In this document: positions 1 through 11,482 of the stretch, one piece after another
Layout of the letters: the number at the start of each line of letters is the position of its first letter
How positions within the stretch are numbered: the first letter of the stretch is position 1
Source of the DNA: Globodera rostochiensis
Lineage: Eukaryota; Nematoda; Chromadorea; Rhabditida; Heteroderidae
NCBI GenBank assembly: GCA_018350325.1
Contig: JAEVLN010000018.1
Location: forward strand, 1,492,185-1,556,184
DNA: 64,000 nt
Direction: 5' to 3'
Translations under genes and position numbers: made by a program
The notes under the pieces: generated by a model
Databases searched by the model: none
Told to the model about the DNA's origin: nothing
The model's input: only the letters and a program-made list of their open reading frames with translations

Positions 1-1620
1 TTACTGAATCTTATACTTAATGGTATTATAACTATTAATTTTATTTAGTTGTTTTCTTCAATTTGGGTTACTGCAATTTTCAAGATGTTATTTGGACATT
101 TAATTATCGTATTTTAACGAGTAAAAATGAATGAAGTTAGTTGATTTAACATATATATATTTGCTGTATTACTATATTTAGTTAGTTAAACTTTTACAAG
201 TATGTTTACATGACCACTTTTGTTGTTAAAAATATATTAAGTCATTTAGAGTTGATTAAGCCGGTGCATTTTAGCAGGCGCTATTTCAAGTGCACTCAAT
301 TAAGAGGGAATCTTCGTTGTTTTCTTCAGTAATTTTTAATACAATAATTGTGCTGATTAATTCATTTTTGAATGTTTTATAAAATATGTTTAAAAATTTG
401 TATGAATATGAAAATATATTTTGATTATAAAAGATTGTTAGGATTTTAAAACGGGCACTGGGCTTCGTTCTGGGGAACAATAAATTAGGCGGGGCATATA
501 GAATTTATCTTTCTAATCATATTAATTTTCCTACTGAATATCAATGAACATAATTCAAATAATGATTTAAACTTTAATTTTATAGATTTTTTTTATTAAA
601 TTTAAAATTGCACCATAACAATGGTAATCAATAAAAATTATTATTTTTAATTAATATTATTTTTTTGACAAACATTTAGATTTTTATATCTTGACGGCTA
701 ATCAACTAAATTTTTTAATAAAATCATTAAATGCAGGTACCAATAAGGGATAGCTCACAAATCAGTTCAGTAAAATTCTTAAATATTGTTGGTTTTTAAA
801 AAGTGTTGAGTTAAACAAAATCCTTTGTTTAAATATTTTAATGTGTAAACCACTTTAAATGTTCACGGAAAGAGCTACCATGAACCTTCTTTTATTATTG
901 GTTTTCCAATTATCAGTTCCATGTTTGAAGAGCCATCTGGTTCAAATATGCATGCTTATATAAACTGTATCATATTTTAATCATTGTTTACTTGCTGACA
1001 CTTCTATTTACACTTAATTAAGATACATTTATAAGTTTTTAACAATTTAAAACTTACCACCTTTGCTAAATAACTATCATTTTCATCGCATTTAAATGTT
1101 TTTAAATGCCCAATGTTTACAAAATACTACAGAACACCATGTACAAACAAATCGCAAGCAACGTAAAAATAACACGACCATCAAAAGTGGTGCCGACAAT
1201 TTTGGTACATAACTTTATGAATTTTTTTACAAAAATAATATTAGTTAGTACTTTATAAACTTTTACGTGTAATTTTCGGTGATTTTATTAAAAAATTAAA
1301 TTTATTTATTGATTTGAGCCTTTAGCCCATCAACCCATGTTGTTGATTTTATATTTATTAAAATCTTCTTGATTTGTTAAAGAAGAATTTTAATGTTTTT
1401 TAAAGCTTTTAAAAATTAAATTCTTTTTCATTAGTTTTTTAATGTTTATTGGTTGCATAATTTTAATTTATTTTGATCAATTAAGCATTTTGAAACTTTT
1501 TTTAAAAAGTTTTATGAATGCACTGTGATGGCTCTTTAAATTCATTTTGCATCTACTTATGTTTTTAATATGAATGTGTTAAATTGTGAATTTTAAATTT
1601 TATCCTTAAACAATCACATG
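1..1620. other. AT-rich non-coding stretch
   Basis: Both strands are full of stops and homopolymer A/T runs. I see no motif, repeat copy or exon-like island here. The one ORF in the first 500 bases is low-complexity K/N/F/I translation and is not supported. Confidence 0.6.
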
Positions 1621-1621
1621 T

Positions 1622-1735
1622 GTGCTTCAAGGAAATATGTTGCGGCATAAATTTCGTCGACTTGTTTGTCGCGGCCGTGGTGTGCCCTCATTTTCAATTA
1701 ACCGTGCGCAACGACTAATAAGTGTTCAATGTTAG
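1622..1735. other. GC-richer island, possible exon
   Basis: About 100 bases of clearly higher G+C than the flanks, including gtcgcggccgtggtg. Two + strand frames are open through it, one starting with an ATG near 1637 and reading arginine-rich (LRHKFRRLVCRGRG). One - strand frame is open too, so strand and frame cannot be chosen. It may be an exon or part of an element terminus. Confidence 0.25.
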
Positions 1736-2009
1736 CAAATCTAATTTTTAAATGAAAAATGGTTTTAATTTTTTTGAATATATCTTTAACTGGGCCGTAT
1801 TAAATTTTATTTTTAAACCTATACTTTACGAACTCCGCTGCTGGTAATCGGTGTCCTCAGGTTGCAAAAACAGAATTCTTTTGTAACAAAATGTTTATAG
1901 ATTATGTCTAATATTTAATTTTTATGCACTATTTTAAAGTTCTTTAAATATTTATTTATTTTTTAATTTAATTATCTCACAAATTAAATATTAATCTTTT
2001 GTTAGCAAA

Positions 2010-2210
2010 GAGCAGTAGGGAAGAAATTCTGAAGTTTATTATGGCCAATCTTGAAGTTGGCGGTAACGAAACGCGGGCAAGTGGCTATTATTTTTTTGTT
2101 TGTTTAATTTGTTTGTGTGTTTTTTGTTTGCTTTTTATTTCGTATTGTGGTGAATTCTGAACCGCTTTTGCCCGCCATTTTGGCGTTTCGGCTTAGTGTA
2201 CATATTTTTT
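2010..2210. other. Island with imperfect inverted repeat
   Basis: The segment near 2065-2090 (cgaaacgcgggcaagtgg) and the reverse complement of 2163-2203 (cgaaacgccaaaatggcggg, then caaaagcgg) share blocks in inverted order around a T-rich core. A + frame through 2015-2158 is open and ends in a hydrophobic run, but it has no upstream ATG and no homology I recognise. It could be a small hairpin element or an exon. Confidence 0.25.
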
Positions 2211-2285
2211 TTTGTGAGTTATCTTGAACAAAATAATAGTAAATAAAAGAATTTACTGCTGTCGGGTCCGAATAATAAAATTGGG

Positions 2286-2679
2286 ATGGGGGTAAGAATT
2301 TGCCCGTTCGGGTTTACACTTGAATCAATAACAGCGCTTATTATTTATTCCTCCGCTTACGGAAAATATCCACGTTGTCCTGAGACAGAAGAAGAGAGAG
2401 GTAAAAATCGGGAGAGAAAAACATTACAACCACCAAATTTGGGGAGCATAGGAAAAACTCCAGTAACATTGTGTATGTATTTTGTTTTAAATTTTTTTTA
2501 GTTTGTATCTTCAAATGATAAATAGCTTTTCCTATTTTATTCATATTCTGTCTTGCAGTGTCATTCTAATTTGTAAAAAGTTGAAGAAAAAGGCGTTAGG
2601 CAACGACCTATTCTGGAAATATCTCAAACAGAATAAAAAGGTATTTTTTAGTCAATATTTGAGTCTTTTAGGTGATTAA
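2286..2679 (+). CDS. Candidate two-exon gene fragment, function unknown
   Basis: An ATG at 2286 opens a frame of about 61 codons that is charged near its end (CPETEEERGKNRERK). A typical acceptor, pyrimidine-rich DNA ending in cttgcag, lies at 2545-2558 and is followed by an 82-nt open segment (2559-2640) ending AAAAAG before a GT donor. Joining 2470 (donor GTGTAT) to 2559 keeps the frame, and the second exon is lysine-rich (KKLKKKALGNDLFWKYLKQN). Without further splicing the frame stops at 2677-2679. The G-GTAAG after 2288 is also a strong donor, so the first exon boundary is uncertain. Splice signals and composition are seen; that this is a gene is inference. No family is recognised. Confidence 0.3.
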
Positions 2680-3250
2680 ATACTTTAGATAACTTTAATC
2701 GACTTTAAAGGTGAGAGAAGACGGGACCAGAGCTAATTTTAATTTTGGACTTTTATATTGAAACTTATGCACCATTGCTCGTTCGTCAGTTAAAAATTGT
2801 TTATAATTTAAAATATTGATTTACATTATAGATTTATTTAATGTGCGTAGAGTATTAATAAGAATATTGATTCATCTGCAGAATATTTACATAATTACTT
2901 TTTATTTGTTCTAATTTTTGTAAACGAATTCTTGTAACTGTATTTTATATTTTCAAATCACTAATAATCAATTCAGCTATGTTTGAGATGAAACATTGAT
3001 CAAGATGCTTTTGCTAATGAATCTGTCGATTTTTAAGTTTATTCAAAACGTCAAGAAGCGGGCTATTATTATAAAATACTAATAACAGCACCACAAATAA
3101 ATATACATACTACAATTAACACATAAAATAATTAAATAATCTAGAATAACTAATTAAATCATTTAGTTAAAACCTTAAAAAGAAATTATGAAATAATATT
3201 TGAAATGTTATTTTTCATCCTAACATAAATAAGATAATAATTTTCACTAA

Positions 3251-3418
3251 ATTTCAAGATTTATACTAAAATTGATCCATTTTAAAAAGGAACACCTCAG
3301 TAAAGGGTCAGACTTTGATTGTCAACAAGAAGCATATGGGATACGCAACGAACCTCACCCGCAGTTTTACTTAAATACTGATGGTGATTTTTTTGTTTTG
3401 AGTATAATATATATTTAG
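3251..3418 (+). CDS. Exon-like ORF, function unknown
   Basis: A 55-codon stop-to-stop frame without ATG. Its central part reads DFDCQQEAYGIRNEPHPQFY and has a balanced amino-acid mix unlike the K/N/F/I background. A cctcag acceptor-like site at 3295-3300 and a G-GTGATT donor-like site near 3383 would delimit an exon of about 80 nt. The Cys/Tyr/Gly/His-Pro spacing faintly recalls chitin-binding type-2 domains, but the remaining cysteines are absent, so I make no family call. Confidence 0.3.
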   Translation: MSRFILKLIHFKKEHLSKGSDFDCQQEAYGIRNEPHPQFYLNTDGDFFVLSIIYI

Positions 3419-3974
3419 TTTGTGTCAGGCCTACTGGTTCTCAGCAAAGATTTATTATACGCATCTTTGTTTTTATTCTTCAACTTTATGTAAAAATAAT
3501 TCATTAATTTTTTATTTTTTAGGTCAATAAATTTCCCTTGTAAAAAACTTATTTAATTATTTTTTATACTGGCGCAGCATATTATTTTTGTTTCTTTTTA
3601 CAATATTTTTCTTTTATCTTGTATAATTCTTAAGTAGTTTCTAAAGCGTTGTTTTGTTTAATATAAAATACACTTGTGTTCATTGTGGTATGTTTTAAAA
3701 AGGGTCTGAGTCTTCTCAAATATTTAACTCGGCGTCAATAACAATAAATATTGCGACTTGTTATAAGCGATTTTAATCATTTATTTATTATTTCTTATAG
3801 GTTTATAACATATTTTTTCAATAATATTTAAAAAATATATATTTTAGCGAACATTCGCTAATTGTTTTATTGTTGTTTATAATGCATTAAAATTTAAATG
3901 AAAATGAATTCAATTTAACTTTTTATTGTTTTTTAGAGAAATATTTGATTGATTCATTTATTAGTGATAACGAA

Positions 3975-4115
3975 AGCTTATGTTATAGTTAGCAATTCTT
4001 TCATCTGCTTTTCCCAATTCTTTTCCGCTTTGGCCTTCGCTTCGCCTTTTGTCTCTCCCACAGCTGGGGATCCTGTATTTGGCGTTGCTCGTCTTCCTTG
4101 CGCATCTTATTATGT
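3975..4115 (-). pseudogene. Coding-like charged island
   Basis: On the - strand this GC-richer island reads as a strongly charged, coiled-coil-like peptide (MRKEDEQRQIQDPQLWERQK). An adjacent frame continues in the same style (KAKAEKNWEKQMKELLT). The switch of frame suggests one indel, hence pseudogene or exon remnant. The + strand ORF at 3949-4203 over the same bases is its antisense image. Confidence 0.3.
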
Positions 4116-4623
4116 ATTATATCTATTTAAAAAATGTCTGCTAATATATAATATAGTAAAATCAAATTCCAAGAAAAAAAATGATGTGATAAAAATATAT
4201 TGATACCATTTATAGTAGTGTTTTAGAATTGTTTGCTATTAAAAAAATTTTTAAATTTAATTTTATATTAATGTAATTTATTCTTTTATTTTTGACTAAC
4301 CGGCGTTCAAGCGTTTAATAACGAATTTTATACTTGTTTTTACTCAATAAATGAGATATTTTTATTTAATTTTTCATTCAGAGGTTTATTTTACATTTTT
4401 GTTATGCCATATCATCGACAAATAATGAGCTTGAATGTCGCATAAATCGGCTTCATATAAGACAGCGAACTATTCAAACTTTAATTTTTAAACCACCTTA
4501 ATTTCGTTAAATCAAAATATGTTAACTATAATAAAAAAAAGTATTTTTTTAAAATTATTTTTGTGATTTGCGTTTATAAATTTTTCTTTTCCTCATTAAC
4601 TGTTCTCATTTTTATGGGTTTTC

Positions 4624-4758
4624 TTGCAAAACAAAATCGCTTCTGCCAAGAGGACGACAAACAAAGGGAAAGCGGAGGAAGAAATTGTGCGGCTTCATCA
4701 TCCCCAAAGCAATGATTTGTTGCTGGTTAATAAAGATTACTTTGAATTTTCAAACTGA
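4624..4758 (+). CDS. Exon-like ORF, function unknown
   Basis: 44 open codons ending in TGA, GC-richer than the surroundings, with a credible composition (KGKAEEEIVRLHHPQSNDLL). An acceptor-like pyrimidine run (ttttcttgcaaaac or ttctgccaag) lies just upstream. The other two + frames are also partly open, so the phase is uncertain. It could be the last exon of a + strand gene with 2286-2640 and 3251-3418, but the intervening introns would be long and nothing proves the link. Confidence 0.25.
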   Translation: MQNKIASAKRTTNKGKAEEEIVRLHHPQSNDLLLVNKDYFEFSN

Positions 4759-5412
4759 CGAATGACTTTATTGTCAGCTAAATCAAGATGATGACTTATT
4801 AATTCATTTTGAAGATTCTTTCTTTTTTATTATTAATGCAATTCCAAACGAATAAATCTACGAATGTATTGCAAGTCAATGAATGTGTATTGTAATTAGA
4901 AAAAAGTTGAGCCTCAGCATTCTATTTTTCATCTTTTTAGGTATTAGTCTGGTTTATTAATAATAATGCTGTTAGTTTCAAGTTTTTTTGTTTAAAATCA
5001 AAAAATTTAAAGAACATTGGACACGTTTCAGCTGTATCCAATCAATAATTTTTTAAATGCATTAGTTTTTTAATCTTGATATTGTTTTATAGAATAATAT
5101 GGTCAAAATTGAGTCCTTCGATTCACACTGTTCAAATTTTAACTTAGGTTTTCGTAAATTTAACGCATAACCCCTTGCATTTTTGCCTCGTTTGAGAATT
5201 AACTTAAACATTTAATTGTTTAATATTTAATTTTTGATTGAAGCTTTATAAGCATAACTTCATAATTGAGTAAATGTTTGTTTAATTTATAATTAGTTTG
5301 GTTTTATTTTTATTTATTTATTTTGTTTACTAATTTGAACTTTTTTAGGCGTTATCAAATATATTTCAAATATTTATTTTTGGTAAAACAGGGGAAAAAT
5401 AAGTTTTGCAAA

Positions 5413-6567
5413 TGATTATTTTGGGTATATTTATGTATAATTGTCTTATTATTTTATAGTAGTTACTTTTTAATGAGGTCAGTATAATTATTCATATGAC
5501 TGCTTAGCTACGCTTGCCGTTTGCTTTTGCTTCATTGAGTGATGTAAAATTTATTAAGCTTCTCGTTAAAGGCAACAAAAATATTTGTTATAAACTCTTT
5601 AAATTAGTTATTTGAATAATGTGAATAATATTAGGAAATTACATATTAATTGTTATTTTCACTGATTTTAAAAGAAATTTTGCTGACACTGAAGTAATCT
5701 GTACTGCCTGGGGAGCTAATAGGTGCCGCCGAAAGTAACATGAAAATTAAACGAATTTATTTAGAAAACCTATCCATCAATTGACAATTTTCTATTGAAA
5801 ATTTTGAATATACCTAATGTCGATTGTTAAAATCCAAAATTTCAACACACGGACTGACTGAATGGATATTTTAAAGTTTAAGTACGCCGGTCTGTTTTTA
5901 AGTATTGTACTTGCTACTAAGTATATAAATGAACACCGAGATTGAGGCAGAGTAATGGTAGCAATTTAAAAACCTACAAAAATCCAAGTTTTCTTTATTT
6001 TCATAGGCATTATTTATTGAAGTCGCAATTATTTATCACGAGCAAACCTTTGAATTAATCATTTAGAATAATTTTGCCTAAAATTGATTTTGTCGAATGG
6101 CAATTTCAATTCAAATAATCTACATAACCATTTGTATAACCATTCCGTCAACGACACTTTATATTGCGGAAATGTCACCATCATTCGGCATAAAAAAAAT
6201 TCTTTTTCATTCTATGGCTTTTAGTTATGCGAGAAATTACGGTAACAATACAAATTAAGGAATTTTTGAAAATGGCAAACTATGGATAAAAATGGCGAAA
6301 ATGCCAAAATATGCACATAAATAGCGAAATATGCACATAAATCGCTAAATATGCAAAAATGCACATGGAAATTTTTTATAAAGTTGTTTTTAATTTTAAC
6401 TTTCGCCAACATTTTTAACTTTAGTTTATCACAATAATTGATTTAATCTTGATTGAAGTTTCAGCATATTTTATAGAAAAAAATTAAACATTGCAAATAG
6501 TTAAATCCTTTTTTTAATTAACTTATCGACATAATTTATAAGATTTATAAAATCACGCATTGATAAA
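5413..6567 (+). repeat. Direct segmental repeat, copy A
   Basis: Nearly identical to 7742-8974 in the same orientation, including the start gattattttgggtatattt and the end cacgcattgataaaa. Compared with copy B it keeps about 40 bases near 6035-6075 that B lacks. It lacks two B insertions (about 15 bases near 8155 and about 75 bases at 8755-8830). It contains a cluster of the motif aaatatgca/atgcacata near 6295-6365, resembling subterminal repeats of DNA transposons. No ORF is conserved between copies. Confidence 0.85.
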
Positions 6568-6644
6568 AAATGAATACTCAAAACAAATGTTGCTGCAATT
6601 AATATTGACGCCTAACCTTCTGACCAGTCATAGCTGTTTGTCGT

Positions 6645-6910
6645 AAGGACGCCAACTTCGATTAAATGAATGAATGAATGAATGGGTGTGGTTGGGCGGA
6701 GAAAGGTCACTCCTCTCCTACCCCCCCCCCCTACTCTTTTTTGTCCTCACGTTCATTTTGCGTTCTCTTCCTCCTTTTTCTTTGTTCTTGCCTGCATTTT
6801 GCTTTCTTTTCTCTTTCTTATCCTTCGATTGGCATTGACCTTTTTCCGCCCAACCACACATTCATCCATTCATTTTTACATCGAAAAGTTGGCGAGCATT
6901 CCAAAATGAC
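6645..6910. mobile_element. Short foldback/MITE-like element with pyrimidine core
   Basis: The left arm (6650-6705: gccaacttcgatt, tandem aatg, gggtgtggttgggcgg, aaaggtca) is the inverted partner of the right arm (6835-6893: tgacctttttccgcccaacc, cattcatttttacatcg, aaagttggc). The core holds C11 at 6721-6731 and a pyrimidine-rich run ending ctttcttatccttcgattgg. The same arm and core motifs recur in the 57.2-59.4 kb element and the core in 22.15-22.29 kb, so this is a small member of that family. The ORFs at 6678-6953 are translations of this non-coding DNA. Target-site duplication not resolved. Confidence 0.65.
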
Positions 6911-7741
6911 CAAAAAATGTACAAAATGGGTGCTTGTCACACGACCCGAATAGTTTTTGTTTTTCACATCACTGATTTACTGGTCAGAGGCTTAAAAATT
7001 TTTAGAAATAAACAGAATTTTAAAAATTTTTCATTTTTTGGCGGCAGAATTTTTTGTCGTGGAAAAGTCAATTTTGGGGTGCATATTTGAAAATTTTGAA
7101 AAAGTCGATCTTTAAGAGTGCATTTTTTTGAAAATTTTTAAAAATTCGATCCTTGGATCGCAAATATGGAAAAATATGGATTATAAAATGAGCTCTAGAA
7201 GCTCCAACCAAAGCTAAAAACATCATTTATGGCATTGAAACGCTGTTCCGAGTGCGCAAAAAAAATATGGATTTCCATTAAATTGTGGTTATAAATCGAA
7301 TAAATTGTAATAGTAAAATAGAAAAACAAAATAACTGGACGATAGTGCAACTAAATCAAACTTGAAAATAATTTAAACAAAGAAAAAATAATTCTAATAA
7401 AAACTTCCTATTTCTGGTTTGCACTTACTTATTTAAAGAAATGAATAAATAAATTCCAAGGACCGGCGGAAACACTAATGCAACTACGAAATTCTAAAAA
7501 CGGCGTAAGCTCATCTATTGCAGGATTTAAAGCAAACAAAAAATGCCATTCAATGAATTTTTAACATAATAAAATTTTTAGTAGCCTTGACAAATTAAAA
7601 AAACAGCTTCTAATAAATTCAATATTTTTTTTAACTTTGCATTTATTTTAATTACTATTCAAATGTATTGGGAAAAGACGGTTCTTATAAAAGAAGTATT
7701 TAAAATATAAAAATTCAGTCTCAAGCATGAAAAAAATATTT

Positions 7742-8974
7742 TGATTATTTTGGGTATATTTATGTATAATTGTCTTATTATTTTATAGTAGTTACTTTTT
7801 AATGAGGTCAGTATAATTATTCATATGACTGCTTAGCTACACTTGCCGTTTGCTTTTGTCTTCATTGAGTGATGTAAAATTTATTAAGCTTCTCGTTAAA
7901 GGCACCAAAAATATTTGTTATAAACTCTTCAAATAGTTATTTGAATAATGTGAATAATATTAGGAAATTACATATTAATTGTTATTTTCACTGATTTTAA
8001 AAGAAATTTTGCTGACACTGAAGTAATCTGTACTGCCTGGGGAGCTAATAGGTGCCGCCGAAAGTAACATGAAAATTAAACGAATTTATTTAGAAAAACC
8101 TATCCATCAATTGACAATTTTCTATTGAAAATTTTGAATATACCTATTGTCGAATCGTCAGTTCCTTTGTTAAAATCCAAAATTTCAACACACGGACTGA
8201 CTGAATGAATATTTTAAAGTTTAAGTACGCCGGTCTGTTTTTAAGTATTGTACTTGCTACTAAGTATATAAATGAACACCGAGATTGAGGCAGAGAAAAT
8301 GGTAGCATTTTAAAAACCTACAAAAATCCAAGTTTTCTTTATTTTCATAGGCATTATTTATTGAAGCAACATTTAGAATAATTTTGCCTAAAATTGATTT
8401 TGTCGAATGGCAATTTCAATTCAAATAATCTACATAACCATTTGTATAATCATTCCGTCAACGACACTTTATATTGCGGAAATGTCACCATCATTCGGCA
8501 TAAAAAAAATTCAAATTCATTCTATGGCTTTTAGTTATGCGAGAAATTACGGTAACAATACAAATTAAGGAATTTTTGAAAAATGGCAAACTATGGATAA
8601 AAATGGCGAAAATGCCAAAATATGCACATAAATAGCGAAATATGCACATAAATCGCTAAATATGCAAAAATATGCAAATATGCACATGGAAATTTTTTAT
8701 AAAGTTGTTTTTAATTTTAACTTTCGCCAACATTTTTAACCTTAGTTTATCACAAGGGGGCCAAAGGCCCCAAACTAATGGTAATAAGTCAATTTAAACC
8801 ATCCACCCTAACCACACCCCCCTAGGTTAATTGATTTTTTTTTAATCTTGATTGAAGTTTCAGCATATTTTATATATTTATGAAAAAATTTAAACATTGC
8901 AAATAGTTAAATCCTTTTTTTAATTAACTTATCGAAATAATTTATAAGATTTATAAAATCACGCATTGATAAAA
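7742..8974 (+). repeat. Direct segmental repeat, copy B
   Basis: Second copy of 5413-6567, same orientation, about 2.33 kb downstream. The high identity over more than 1.1 kb indicates a fairly recent duplication by local events or insertion of an unclassified repeat. It carries the GC-rich palindromic insertion annotated separately. The 'atgcacata' cluster recurs at about 8600-8690. Confidence 0.85.
8755..8828. mobile_element. Small GC-rich insertion with perfect hairpin
   Basis: Copy B of the repeat differs from copy A by about 75 bases inserted between tttatcacaa and ttaattgatt. The insert begins with the perfect palindrome ggggccaaaggcccc (6-bp arms, 3-base loop) and ends in a C-rich run (ccacccccctagg). 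Empty and filled sites are both visible in this window. No TSD or coding capacity is evident. Confidence 0.6.
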
Positions 8975-9268
8975 GATTTGCTCGAGATTTTCAATGCTTA
9001 TCACTTTTTGATGTGAATTTCAAAAGTGAATTTATTATTCAATATACGGAATCTTATTGTTCGATCGAACAGAGATTAAAAAAAAAAAGAACACGGAGCC
9101 GTCGAATTTTTTGAACTATTTCTTGTGTTACTACGCAATCTCTATAAAGAAAGTTCTTGTCATATTGATTAAGAATCAATTTTAGTGATTAGACCATAAA
9201 TAGCGACTTTTGGGAAATTAAAAGGCCATAAATCGGCTCAATTTTTTGGACAATGTTGATATCTAGAG

Positions 9269-9532
9269 ATGGGATATTCAGGTTTTACCCTATTTATTTG
9301 CTTGCAGGGATTGAGAAAGAAAAGCCCGGAAATAGCATTCATTTCAACAAATTTAGAATTAGAGCGACTTTTTAGTCAAATAATCAATATTTTGTCTTTT
9401 AATATTATTCGATTTACAAGAATTATGCGCTTTCCCAATTATGAAATTAATTCAGTTGATTTGCGTAAATTTCTTAATTTATTATTTAATTTTCTCTCAA
9501 AACGGCGTTATTTCCATAAAGTTTTTCAATAA
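9269..9532 (+). pseudogene. Possible hAT transposase C-terminal (dimerisation) relic
   Basis: An 87-codon ORF. Its middle reads FISTNLELERLFSQIINILS and ends VDLRKFLNLLFNFLS. hAT transposases have a conserved C-terminal block of the type S-T-x-x-x-x-E-R-x-F-S followed about 35-40 residues later by an L-x-x-L-x-F-L-x-N motif; order, spacing and the ERLFS core agree. The usual Arg-Asn-Arg-Leu segment between them is degraded. It is isolated, with no recognisable DDE catalytic region nearby, so it is at most a fragment of an autonomous element. Chance similarity is possible. Confidence 0.35.
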
Positions 9533-9765
9533 TTCAATGACAATTGGATAATTTTGATATAGGGGTCATCATAGACTGAACTTTTTAAGTCATCCAAAAG
9601 TGAATCCAGTTGGAGAATGTCCCGTTAAAGTGCGTTAGAAACATTTTTCTCTATTTAAATTGTCCGTATTATTTGTTCAGCTTTATTATTTTCTCCCTCT
9701 AATGTATTTATGTAATTTTTCCACTTTTTATTCAAATTTTTTAAATTGACGTAAGCTTTTTCCAA

Positions 9766-9993
9766 TTGATTTTTGTGTTGATTATTTCAATGAGTCTCGT
9801 AAGACGACAGCGCAACCAATTAGGAATTTGTTTTGGATATGCTAGACATTATGGTGATGCTGAAGTCAGAAATTTTATTTGTTTGCCGCGGAGGCGATTT
9901 ATTAGTTTTGTTTATTCACAATTTTTGGATGACGATTTAATTTCATTTTATTACTACATTTTCTCTTTTGTTATTTTAGCATTTTATTCTTAA
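9766..9993 (+). CDS. Unassigned ORF
   Basis: 75 codons with internal ATG at 9790 (MSLVRRQRNQLGICFGYARH), basic first half and hydrophobic aromatic C-terminus (FYYYIFSFVILAFY). The composition of the first 45 residues is more protein-like than most frames here, but no family is recognised. The opposite strand is open in part as well. Probably a relic if coding at all. Confidence 0.2.
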   Translation: MIFVLIISMSLVRRQRNQLGICFGYARHYGDAEVRNFICLPRRRFISFVYSQFLDDDLISFYYYIFSFVILAFYS

Positions 9994-10026
9994 TGATGTA
10001 TCCTTTTTCGCGGTCTTCGCGACAGA

Positions 10027-10284
10027 TTATTGATCTTCCGGATCAGAGTCGGTTGTTAGATTTACGTGTTCTTCCGGATTAAATTTTCTTCGGGTATTAT
10101 CTGAACTTCTTCTATTTTGTCGCATGGATTTTTTAAATTGTCTTCTGGGACGGGTTCTTTGGTTTTGGTCGTCAAAGGAGAAGTTCTTGATCGGACAGTT
10201 TGTTAGGTTTCGGAGGGCTCGGAGTCCTCCGTCCGCCCGCCAGAGGAAGAAATACCACCATTGAAAAATTATTTTTGAAGGTAT
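10027..10284 (-). pseudogene. Basic-tail coding-like ORF, possibly the C-terminus of a decayed element
   Basis: 85 codons between stops on the - strand, GC-richer than the flanks. The C-terminal half is very basic then acidic (RRQFKKSMRQNRRSS, ending TTDSDPEDQ before TAA at 10027-10029), like a nucleic-acid-binding tail. An overlapping - frame (10172-10369) ends LSDQELLL and could be the preceding part joined by a frameshift. It lies downstream, on the same strand, of the decayed coding-like stretches at 11.2-12.3 kb, so they may be one element. No domain identified with confidence. Confidence 0.35.
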
Positions 10285-10557
10285 TTAATGTTTTATTATT
10301 ATGCATTATTTTTGAAAAGAAATTATCTTCTCTTGCATACTTCCCGTTCGTGTTATTGATTCCAGCCATCGTGCTTTCCTTAGTTCTTATATTACTTTTT
10401 TATACAATTCTTGCAATAGTATTGTTTGTGAAATTTATTTTTTATTTTACCGACAGACAATGATCTTTTACAAAATCGCATTTCTTTCTATAATAAAAAG
10501 TGTGGCTAAATAATATTTTTAATATTTTACATCATAGATCTCCTGTTTTGCATTTAA

Positions 10558-10690
10558 ACATTTTTATTCTTTTAATTTATGTTTATTTTTATAATAGGAA
10601 AAATCTGCTGCTTTTATATTGGTTTATCTATAAAACATGACATCGCGCGTAGAACTATCACATTATCAGAATATCATAAAAAACACACAA
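10558..10690. repeat. Diverged repeat pair, copy 1
   Basis: Matches 11363-11482 in direct orientation: tttttattcttttaattt, then aaaatctgctgcttttatat, then tctataaaacatgacatcgc. Both copies lie within the - strand coding-like region, implying internal duplication before decay. Confidence 0.7.
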
Positions 10691-11362
10691 AATAATAACA
10701 TAAATTTAAAACACCAAAAATAATATAACAAATTGACCAGCATTCAAAGGATTTAATATTTGTTTAAATTTGATGAAAAAAATGGTAAGGGTAAAAGCTG
10801 CAATGCTTTTCATCACTACCAACTGTCTGACGCAAGAAATTTATTGATATGCAAAAAGCCTTCAAAAATTAAATATTTTTATCTTTAAAAATAGATTACC
10901 TATACTTCAACAAATTTGAATCATTAAAGTATTACAAAATTTATTGATAAATGAATAAAAAAAATGATTTATAAAAATGCTTCTTTAACTGCTAAAAATT
11001 ACTACTCATTTAAACAAAATTTTCCAAATAAAAAAAGTAGATTAAAAATTTTAGTTTATTTTGCACAAGCATTAAATAATATGGCATACTCAATTTTTAA
11101 GTGATTGAGAAGACTACAATATTCTATCGTCTTCACAATTCCTATTTACGTCCTCCTGGCATTTAAACTAATTAAAAAATGTATCCAATTTTTAAACAAT
11201 AAATTAAGTTAAATATTTAAATCTTTATAAAAGATGATTCTTGAACAAATCCAAATGATTTTAAAGTCTTACAAATATGCTACTAATTTTAACGATTTGA
11301 AAAATTTAAATATATCTAAGTTAACAGCAATATTTTTGTTTTACACATTATATCTACCAAAT

Positions 11363-11482
11363 TTTTATTCTTTTAATTTATGTTATTTTTATTATAGGAA
11401 AATCTGCTGCTTTTATATGTATTGGTGTATCTATAAAACATCACATCGCGCGCGAATTATCAGATTATTAGATTATCTATCA
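11363..11482. repeat. Diverged repeat pair, copy 2
   Basis: Second copy of 10558-10690. The + strand ORF 11234-11560 that spans it is AT-rich and has no recognisable domain. The - strand is the likelier ancient coding strand, because neighbouring segments of that strand also look coding. Confidence 0.7.

Noticed and set aside
3251..3418. Chitin-binding (peritrophin-A) domain in the 3.3-kb ORF.
   Set aside because: Only one of the six expected cysteines is present; spacing similarity alone is insufficient.
6678..6953. Overlapping ORFs of 75 and 91 codons with apparent signal-peptide-like hydrophobic runs.
   Set aside because: They lie wholly in the foldback/MITE element and translate its pyrimidine core.
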